Shown here in pieces: positions 31,754 to 37,659 of a stretch of DNA of 44,827 bases (positions are counted from its first letter, which is position 1; every line of letters begins with the position of its first letter). This DNA comes from Candidatus Thermoplasmatota archaeon (GTDB taxonomy: Archaea > Thermoplasmatota > Thermoplasmata > RBG-16-68-12 > JAGMCJ01). The position numbers and the translations under genes are program-made. Location of the stretch: assembly GCA_022848865.1 (NCBI GenBank), contig JAJISE010000012.1, positions 1-44,827 of the forward strand, given 5' to 3'. Below the pieces are notes generated by a model, which did no database searches, had not been told where the DNA came from, and worked only from the letters and a program-made list of their open reading frames with translations.

Positions 31754-32932
31754 GTGGACAAGGTCGAGATAAAACCCGGCATATACTGGGTAGGTGCGAT
31801 TGACTGGGACCTCAGGGACTTCCACGGCTACACGACCGACCGAGGCTCAACATACAACGCATATCTCATAGTTGACGAGAAGACAGTGCTCGTGGACACG
31901 GTCAAGAGACCCTTCTTCGATGAGATGCTCTCTCGGATCAAGGAGATCGTTGACCCCGCCAGGATCGACTACATAGTTTCGAATCATGTTGAGATGGACC
32001 ACTCAGGCTCATTGCCGCTGATGCTGGATGTAGTGCCTAACGCAACAGTGCTGGCCTCCCCTCGCGGGAAGAAGGGCCTTGTTAGGCACTACAAGAATGA
32101 GCTGAACCTGAAAGCGGTGGAATCTGGTGAATCACTCAAGATAGGGGAACGAACACTGCAGTTCGTCCACATCCCGATGGTCCACTGGCCCGACTCGATG
32201 GTCACCTATATCCCGGAGGAAAAGTTGCTGCTGCCGAACGATGCCTTCGGGCAGCACCTGGCGACGCCAGAGCGGTTCGATGACGAGATCTGCTGGGACA
32301 TACTCAAGGAGGAGGCCGCCAAGTACTACGGCAACATAGTCCTTCCCTATGGCGGGCAGGTGGGCAAAGCACTGGACGCTCTCTCCGGGCTTGACATAGA
32401 CATGATTGCACCCAGTCACGGGATCATCTGGCGGACTTGGCTGCCGAGGATTCTTGAGGAGTACAAGAAGTGGTCCAGCCACGAGACCGAGAACAGGGCG
32501 GTCATCGTCTATGACACGATGTGGGGTTCCACTGAGATGATAGCCCGCAAGCTCGAGGAGGGCCTGAGAGAATCCGGGATTCCCGCCACAAAGAGGAACC
32601 TGAAGGTGAGCCACATGTCCGACGTGATGACGGATATCCTCACATCCAAGCTCGTTCTTCTGGGCTCCCCAACCCTCAACAACCAGATGCTTCCGACGAT
32701 GGGCGGGTTCCTGACATACATGAAAGGGCTCAAGCCGCTCAACAGGATCGGCTTCATCTTCGGTTCCTACGGCTGGGGCGGGCAAGCTATTGGACACATG
32801 GAGGACATCGTGAAGGAGCTCAAGTGGGAGATGCCCTTGGAGAGCATCAACATCAAGTTCGTTCCCGATGAGGATGAGTTGGACAAGGTCAGACAGATTG
32901 GATTTGAACTGGGAAAGAAGGTGAAAGAATGA
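31754..32932 (+). CDS. fprA: Flavodiiron protein (FprA / rubredoxin:oxygen oxidoreductase)
   Basis: Reduces O2 (or NO) to harmless products. A metallo-beta-lactamase domain (~1-250) carries the diiron ligands HVEMDH (near residue 77), VHWPDS, NDAFGQH and SHG. A flavodoxin domain (~255-390) begins VIVYDTMWGSTEMIA and includes GSPTLNNQMLPTMGGFL and GSYGWGGQ. 392 aa, a normal length. It starts at GTG 31754, 4 nt after perR, and its TGA overlaps the rubrerythrin ATG. Confidence 0.95.
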   Translation: MDKVEIKPGIYWVGAIDWDLRDFHGYTTDRGSTYNAYLIVDEKTVLVDTVKRPFFDEMLSRIKEIVDPARIDYIVSNHVEMDHSGSLPLMLDVVPNATVLASPRGKKGLVRHYKNELNLKAVESGESLKIGERTLQFVHIPMVHWPDSMVTYIPEEKLLLPNDAFGQHLATPERFDDEICWDILKEEAAKYYGNIVLPYGGQVGKALDALSGLDIDMIAPSHGIIWRTWLPRILEEYKKWSSHETENRAVIVYDTMWGSTEMIARKLEEGLRESGIPATKRNLKVSHMSDVMTDILTSKLVLLGSPTLNNQMLPTMGGFLTYMKGLKPLNRIGFIFGSYGWGGQAIGHMEDIVKELKWEMPLESINIKFVPDEDELDKVRQIGFELGKKVKE

Positions 32933-33501
32933 GCGTGAAAGGAACAAGAACGGAGAAGAATCTCCTGGCGGCTTTCGCGGGAGAGTCGCAGGCGAGGAAC
33001 AGATACTCGTATTTCGCGAGCGTGGCAAAGAAGGAGGGCTATGAGCAGATCGCCGCCATCTTCCTTGAGACAGCCGAGAACGAGAAAGAGCACGCCAAGA
33101 GATACTTCCAGTATCTGGAAGGCGGAGACGTCGAGGTCACTGCCGCTTATCCGGCGGGCGTGATTGGCGACACCGCCGCGAACCTCGAGGCGTCCGCCAA
33201 GGGTGAGAACATGGAGTGGACCCAGATCTACAAGGAGATGGGCGACGTGGCCGAGGAAGAGGGCCTCCCCGAGATAGCGGCCCAGTTCAGGAACATCGCA
33301 AAGGTCGAGCGGCAGCACGAGAAGCGCTACCTCAAGCTGCTCGAGAACGTCCGCGGCGGGAAGGTCTTCAAGATCGACGCACCGACGAAATGGAAGTGCA
33401 GGAACTGCGGATACATCCACGAGGGCACGGAGCCGCCAGAGAAATGCCCGGCCTGCCTGCATTCAAGGGCTTACTTCGAGCTCCTAGCGGAGAACTACTG
33501 A
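32929..33501 (+). CDS. rbr: Rubrerythrin
   Basis: Peroxide-reducing diiron protein of 190 aa. The ferritin-like domain has Glu ligands in AFAGESQARNRY, ETAENEKEHA, EEEGLPEIA and KVERQHEKRY. A C-terminal rubredoxin domain has CRNCGY and CPAC. ATGA overlap with fprA couples the two. The context (perR, flavodiiron protein) supports a role in oxygen and peroxide defence. Confidence 0.96.
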   Translation: MSVKGTRTEKNLLAAFAGESQARNRYSYFASVAKKEGYEQIAAIFLETAENEKEHAKRYFQYLEGGDVEVTAAYPAGVIGDTAANLEASAKGENMEWTQIYKEMGDVAEEEGLPEIAAQFRNIAKVERQHEKRYLKLLENVRGGKVFKIDAPTKWKCRNCGYIHEGTEPPEKCPACLHSRAYFELLAENY

Positions 33502-33513
33502 GCGGGGGAAAGA

Positions 33514-33753
33514 ATGGCAGATTTGGTACCGGACGCCGAACTCGACTGTGTGGGGCTCTTCTGCCCCATGCCCATCATGAAGACGAAGCAGGCGATAGAC
33601 AACCTCGAGGTAGGTGAGATACTCATGGTCGAGGCGGACGATTCGGCCTATGAGGGCGACCTCAAGGTTTGGGCCAAGAATATGGGTCACGAGATAGTCA
33701 GATTCGAGAGAGAAGGGACGATGATGACCGCATACATCAAGAAGACGAAGTAG
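33514..33753 (+). CDS. tusA: TusA/SirA-like sulfur carrier
   Basis: A 79-aa sulfurtransferase-fold protein with the CPMPIMKTK signature, where the Cys near residue 17 accepts persulfide sulfur. Another Cys sits five residues before (DCVGLFCP). It is located between rubrerythrin and the IscS homologue, so a role in sulfur supply for Fe-S repair is a reasonable inference. Confidence 0.92.
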   Translation: MADLVPDAELDCVGLFCPMPIMKTKQAIDNLEVGEILMVEADDSAYEGDLKVWAKNMGHEIVRFEREGTMMTAYIKKTK

Positions 33754-33769
33754 TCCGCGGGGGAATGCC

Positions 33770-34930
33770 ATGGAGAGAATATTCCTGGACCACGCATCCG
33801 TAACGCCCGTCGACGCAAGAGTGCTCAGGTTCGCTGAGCCGTATCTTGCGGGCGGTTACGGGAACCCCTCGTCCCTTCATTCCGTCGGTCTGGAAGCCAG
33901 GCGGGCCATCGAGGACGCCAGGGTGAATGTCGCCGCCCTCATCAATGCGGAGAAAGAGAAGACGATATTGTTCACGAGCGGGGCGACCGAGGCGAACAAC
34001 CTGGCAATCAAGGGTGCGGCTCTCAGGAATATCGGAAAGGGAAAGAAGGTCGTCTCCAGCGCGATAGAGCACATGTCCGTCCTCAACCCGATGAAGGACC
34101 TGCAGAAGAACGAATTCGAGTTCACCACGGTTCCCGTGGATTCGAGCGGCATTGTTGACCTCGAGAAGCTGGAGGACTCGCTGACAAAGGAGACCTCGGT
34201 GACGTCGATAATGTACGCGAACAACGAGATCGGGACGATTGAACCCATCCGAGAGATCAGCGAGATTGTGCACGAAAAGGGCCTATACCTTCATGTGGAC
34301 GCGACCGCCGCGGCAGGTCGGATACCGATAGACGTTCAGGCGGATGGCATAGACCTGCTGACGCTGTCATCAAACGACATGTACGGTCCTCAAGGCGCCG
34401 GTGCACTGTACGTGAAGACAGGCGTCAGGATCCAGCCGGTTCTCCCCGGCGGAGGACAGGAGCGAGGGCTCAGGTCAGGCACCGAGAACATCTTCGCAAT
34501 CGCCGGCATGGGCGAGGCGGCCAGAATCGCGCGCGAGGAGATGGGCGCGGAGAGCGCCCGCCTGAGCGAGATGAGGGACAACCTGATCGAGGAGATACTG
34601 AAAATCGAGGAGACCTACCTCACCGGGCATCGAACGAAGAGGCTGCCGCACCACGCGAGCTTCCGCTTCAGCCACATAGAGGGCGAGAGCATACTCCTCC
34701 TCATGGACGCCCAGGGCATACAGGTCTCGACAGGCTCGGCGTGCTCGTCGAAGACGCTGGAGCCTTCGCACGTGTTGTTGGCCATCGGGCTGAAGCACGA
34801 GGAGGCGCACGGCTCCATGGTTCTGACGCTCGGACGGTCGAACACGGTCGAGCAGGTGTCCCGGGTCGTAGACGCCGTGAACGAGATGGTCGACAAGCTG
34901 AGGAAGATTTCATCTTTGGGCAAGGAATAA
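33770..34930 (+). CDS. iscS: IscS/NifS homologue lacking the PLP-binding lysine
   Basis: A 386-aa fold-type I protein of the cysteine desulfurase family. Present: LDHASVTP, GNPSSLHSVG, TSGATEANNLAI, His101, Asn152 (YANNEIG), HVDAT and the mobile-loop Cys325 (TGSACSS). Changed: the usual S-x-H-K-x-Y-G-P reads SSNDMYGPQG, so His is Asn202 and the Schiff-base Lys is Asp203; the Gln of DAxQ is Ala. I recall the Archaeoglobus fulgidus IscS having the same Lys-to-Asp change and no desulfurase activity alone. It may therefore act as an IscU scaffold partner using external sulfide. Next to iscU. Confidence 0.9.
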   Translation: MERIFLDHASVTPVDARVLRFAEPYLAGGYGNPSSLHSVGLEARRAIEDARVNVAALINAEKEKTILFTSGATEANNLAIKGAALRNIGKGKKVVSSAIEHMSVLNPMKDLQKNEFEFTTVPVDSSGIVDLEKLEDSLTKETSVTSIMYANNEIGTIEPIREISEIVHEKGLYLHVDATAAAGRIPIDVQADGIDLLTLSSNDMYGPQGAGALYVKTGVRIQPVLPGGGQERGLRSGTENIFAIAGMGEAARIAREEMGAESARLSEMRDNLIEEILKIEETYLTGHRTKRLPHHASFRFSHIEGESILLLMDAQGIQVSTGSACSSKTLEPSHVLLAIGLKHEEAHGSMVLTLGRSNTVEQVSRVVDAVNEMVDKLRKISSLGKE

Positions 34931-34940
34931 GGGTGATAGA

Positions 34941-35396
34941 ATGGCACAGCAGATAGGATACAGCAAGAAGGTGATGGAGCACTTCATGAACCCGAAGAAC
35001 GTGGGGACTATGGACGACGCAGACGGCCACGGCAAGGTCGGGAACCCCGTTTGCGGGGACCTCATGGAGATCTTCATCAAGGTCAAGGACGACAAGATCG
35101 AGGACATCAGGTTCCAGACGTTCGGTTGCGGTTCGGCCATTGCGACGAGCAGCATGGTGAGCGAGATGGCGAAAGGGATGCGCTTGGACGAGGCGATGAG
35201 AATCACGCGCAACGACGTGGCCAACGAGCTGGACGGTCTTCCACCCGTCAAGATGCACTGCTCGAACCTGGCGGCGGACGCGCTCCACGAGGCCATCAAG
35301 GACTACAAGCGCAAGAAAGGCGAGATAGTCGAGGAAGAGGAGAAGCCGGCGGGGCACACGTGCGAGCACAATCATAATCACTGTGATACGTGTTAA
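34941..35396 (+). CDS. iscU: IscU-type Fe-S scaffold with His/Cys-rich tail
   Basis: A 151-aa protein. The scaffold domain has the three cluster cysteines Cys38 (NPVCGD, with Asp40), Cys63 (FGCGSA) and Cys107 (MHCSNL). Residues ~125-151 form an acidic linker and a tail with three Cys and four His (HTCEHNHNHCDTC), a likely metal-binding site not found in standard IscU. It follows the lysine-less IscS by 10 nt. Confidence 0.94.
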   Translation: MAQQIGYSKKVMEHFMNPKNVGTMDDADGHGKVGNPVCGDLMEIFIKVKDDKIEDIRFQTFGCGSAIATSSMVSEMAKGMRLDEAMRITRNDVANELDGLPPVKMHCSNLAADALHEAIKDYKRKKGEIVEEEEKPAGHTCEHNHNHCDTC

Positions 35397-35423
35397 GATT
35401 CGAATATGAAGGGAGGTGAGAAT

Positions 35424-35576
35424 GTGTGTGAGAAATGCGGTTGCTCTGAGACCGGGAAGCCGATCAAGTACGAGTGCGAATGTGGGGACGATTGCACGTG
35501 CTGCGTCATCGAGTTCGATGAGGAGCCCCAGGCGACACCGTACTGCTGCGGTGCACCGATGAAGCGGGTGAAGTAA
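35424..35576 (+). CDS. Cys-rich mini-protein (50 aa)
   Basis: From GTG 35424 the protein has ten Cys in 50 residues: MCEKCGC, YECECGDDCTCC and a C-terminal YCCGAPMKRVK. The last part resembles the CC-G-x-M end of desulforedoxin. The start is set by GGAGGTG (35412-35418) 5 nt before GTG; an in-frame ATG at 35406 would include the Shine-Dalgarno site. Last gene of the perR operon, 27 nt after iscU; probably binds iron, zinc or an Fe-S cluster. Confidence 0.75.
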   Translation: MCEKCGCSETGKPIKYECECGDDCTCCVIEFDEEPQATPYCCGAPMKRVK

Positions 35577-35683
35577 AGGGTAGTCACTCAAGACCCTCTA
35601 GTCACTGTTTTCCAGACGCGGAGCTGGAGCAAGGCAAAACCCCCGTTTCCACCGAAACATTTATCTGGCTCCGATTACAGAGT

Positions 35684-35690
35684 TATATAA
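35684..35690 (+). promoter_or_regulatory. TATA-like element ahead of the pilin gene
   Basis: TATATAA, followed by two CTGCAG sites (35691-35696 and 35705-35710) flanking 8 nt. A second candidate, TTTATC at 35660-35665, gives a more usual leader length; I cannot choose between them. Confidence 0.35.
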
Positions 35691-35721
35691 CTGCAGGCGA
35701 AAGTCTGCAGGAGGACAAAAC

Positions 35722-36174
35722 TTGGAAAGAGCCTGGATAAGGAACGAGGTAGGCGTGTCTCCGGTTATCGCGACCATATTGATGGTGGCGATCACCGTGG
35801 TGCTCGCAGCTGTTTTGTACGTGTTGGTGGCCGAAATCATCCCCGACAATGGAGAACCGCCGGGGCAGGTCCTGATGACCAAGGAACCCATTGGACCGGA
35901 CACTTGGGAGTTCCGTGTCACCAGCACAACGACCAACGAGGAACTCAGCTTCTACAAGGTGATCATCCTCAAGAACGGGACCAAAGTTCACACAATGGAC
36001 CCGCTCGAGGAAGTCAGCAAAGGCAACTATAGGTTCACCGACCTCGATGACGGTGGCGGACTGACGTCTGGTGACCGCTTCATCATCACGTGCGAACCAG
36101 AGAGCCGCTACGAGCTGAACATATTCTGGAGAGAGTCCGGGAACGTAATGGGAAGTGTCGAGTGGGAGACCTAG
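35722..36174 (+). CDS. Archaeal type IV pilin-like protein
   Basis: A 150-aa class III signal-peptide protein. A short basic N-terminus precedes GVSPVIATILMVAITVVL, the hallmark N-terminal helix of archaeal pilins (DUF1628/pilin_N type); cleavage would be just ahead of VSPVI. The remainder is a beta-rich outer domain. It starts at TTG 35722, placed by GGAGGAC with a 5-nt spacer. Likely assembled into an adhesion pilus; no assembly ATPase is nearby. Confidence 0.88.
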   Translation: MERAWIRNEVGVSPVIATILMVAITVVLAAVLYVLVAEIIPDNGEPPGQVLMTKEPIGPDTWEFRVTSTTTNEELSFYKVIILKNGTKVHTMDPLEEVSKGNYRFTDLDDGGGLTSGDRFIITCEPESRYELNIFWRESGNVMGSVEWET

Positions 36175-36188
36175 GCACTCCCCCTCTC

Positions 36189-36200
36189 TTTATTTTTTTT
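36189..36200 (+). terminator. Poly-T terminator after the pilin gene
   Basis: TTTATTTTTTTT begins 15 nt past the pilin stop, a typical archaeal intrinsic signal. CCTCT-gga-AGAGG follows directly. The remaining stretch to 36474 has no supported gene. Confidence 0.6.
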
Positions 36201-36474
36201 CCTCTGGAAGAGGCGTCTCACCTTTTCAGGCACTTCAGAAACACCCAGACACCTCTGGATGACTATTCACCAGCAATCACTATCCTCACACAAGGAAGAC
36301 GCGCCTGAGCAGCGACCTGTATGAACTGAATAAGCGCTCGAACGAGAGTCGGCCTCTTGTCACGGTGCAAAGGCTCAAATGGTATGCGGACTATCGTATG
36401 CGAGCGATTCTTGTCTACCGAGCGGAACTCGCATCGGGCATGATCGTTCGAGAAACAAAGGATGGTTGGTTGGA

Positions 36475-36744
36475 ATGAACATATACGTAGGGAACTTGGC
36501 GCGTGAGGTCACCGAAGACGAGCTGCGGGAGGCCTTTGAAGCCTTTGGTGAAGTCTCGTCCGCAAAGATAATCACAGACAGGATCAGCGGCGAATCGAGA
36601 GGATTCGGTTTCGTTGAGATGTCTGATGACGAAAAGGGTAAGGAAGCAATGAGCGGCTTGGACGGAACTGATCTAAAGGGACGCGAGATCAAGGTCAACG
36701 AGGCACGACCGCGTCGAGAGAGCGGATCGGGCAGCCGCTACTGA
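36475..36744 (+). CDS. Single RRM RNA-binding protein
   Basis: An 89-aa RNA-recognition-motif protein. RNP2 is IYVGNL at residues 3-8; RNP1 is RGFGFVEM at ~42-49. A short Arg/Gly/Ser tail ends the protein. It closely resembles the Rbp proteins of cyanobacteria and other bacteria. The frame opens upstream at 36379, but the ATG at 36475 begins exactly where RRM proteins begin. RRM proteins are rare in archaea, so transfer from bacteria is likely (inference). Confidence 0.9.
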   Translation: MNIYVGNLAREVTEDELREAFEAFGEVSSAKIITDRISGESRGFGFVEMSDDEKGKEAMSGLDGTDLKGREIKVNEARPRRESGSGSRY

Positions 36745-36791
36745 GCGCACTATCTTCGGCTCTTTGTCTTAGGCGATAGCGAGAGGATAAT

Positions 36792-37223
36792 ATGACCGAG
36801 GCAAAGAATGGCGATACGGTTAAGGTTCACTATACTGGCAAGCTGAACGACGGCGACGTCTTCGACTCCTCTGAGGGTGGAGACCCCCTCGAGTTCACCC
36901 TCGGCGGGGGCCAGGTGATCTCAGGGTTCGAAGAAGCAGTGCTGGGCATGAGCCTGGGCGAGTCCAAGACGGTCGAGATTCCGGCGGACAAGGCCTACGG
37001 CGAACGCGTCGACGACCTCGTCGTGCAGATCGACCGGAAGGAGATGCCGCCCGATCTGGACTGCGAAGTGGGTCAGAAGCTCCGCGTCGACGGATCGGAC
37101 GGTCCCGCCGCAGTGGTGACGGTCCTCGAGGTCACGGAATCAGCCGTGACCGTGGACGGGAACCACCCCCTAGCAGGGGAAGATCTCACCTTCGACATCC
37201 GGCTGGTCGAGATAGCGGCCTGA
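36792..37223 (+). CDS. FKBP-type peptidyl-prolyl isomerase, SlyD-like
   Basis: A 143-aa protein: FKBP half-domains (VKVHYTGKLNDG, then FDSSEGGDPLEFTLGGGQVISGFEEAV) flank an inserted IF domain around residues 70-125, as in archaeal short FKBPs and SlyD. HPLAGEDLTFDIRL closes the fold. The SlyD His-rich tail is missing. Chaperone and proline isomerase. Confidence 0.93.
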   Translation: MTEAKNGDTVKVHYTGKLNDGDVFDSSEGGDPLEFTLGGGQVISGFEEAVLGMSLGESKTVEIPADKAYGERVDDLVVQIDRKEMPPDLDCEVGQKLRVDGSDGPAAVVTVLEVTESAVTVDGNHPLAGEDLTFDIRLVEIAA

Positions 37224-37373
37224 AGTCGCAACCTTCCGGGCGGGAGCTCAATCCAACGTTGTAGCACAGCGGGTGCGCCATTTTCAGAGATTTCCACCTG
37301 CCAGAGCTCACGCTAACTCGGAATGCTCGCTCACTAGCGCGACGCGAGATTCTCGTTGGGTCCTCGTTGACCT

Positions 37374-37517
37374 CTAAAACCTTCTGCCACTTCCGCGGGG
37401 CTTTCTCTTGGACCAACAATCTCGGCAGTACACTGGTCTGTCCGGGTCAGGCTTGAAGGGAACTTCACATTCCTGGCCGCAATCAGAACAGGTTGCCTTG
37501 TGCGTCTCGCGTTCCAT
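37374..37517 (-). CDS. CxxC-x17-CxxC zinc-ribbon mini-protein (47 aa)
   Basis: Starts at ATG 37517, with GGAG 8 nt upstream. CSDC and CRDC are separated by a 17-residue linker that contains VPFKPDPDRPVYC, the hallmark of the CxxC_CxxC family (TIGR04272-like) found in multiple copies in methanogens and other archaea. A basic tail (KRKPRGSGRRF) suggests nucleic-acid contact. A longer frame through the same region is a shadow. Confidence 0.85.
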   Translation of the reverse strand: MERETHKATCSDCGQECEVPFKPDPDRPVYCRDCWSKRKPRGSGRRF

Positions 37518-37659
37518 ATTTCACTCTCCTTTTTACGACAAGAAATAGACACAAAAGAGCTCTAATTCCTGAACGTTGGCAGAACCCAAACAGTCCTACG
37601 TATTAAACTTGTCCATCCCCGTGACATCGTCTGGGGTTCAATGGAATCGTTGCGGAAAC

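Noticed and set aside
33770-34930. IscS homologue as a decaying pseudogene
   Set aside because: The frame is intact, the other catalytic-loop residues are kept and it lies in a tight operon; the Lys-to-Asp change is known from another archaeon.
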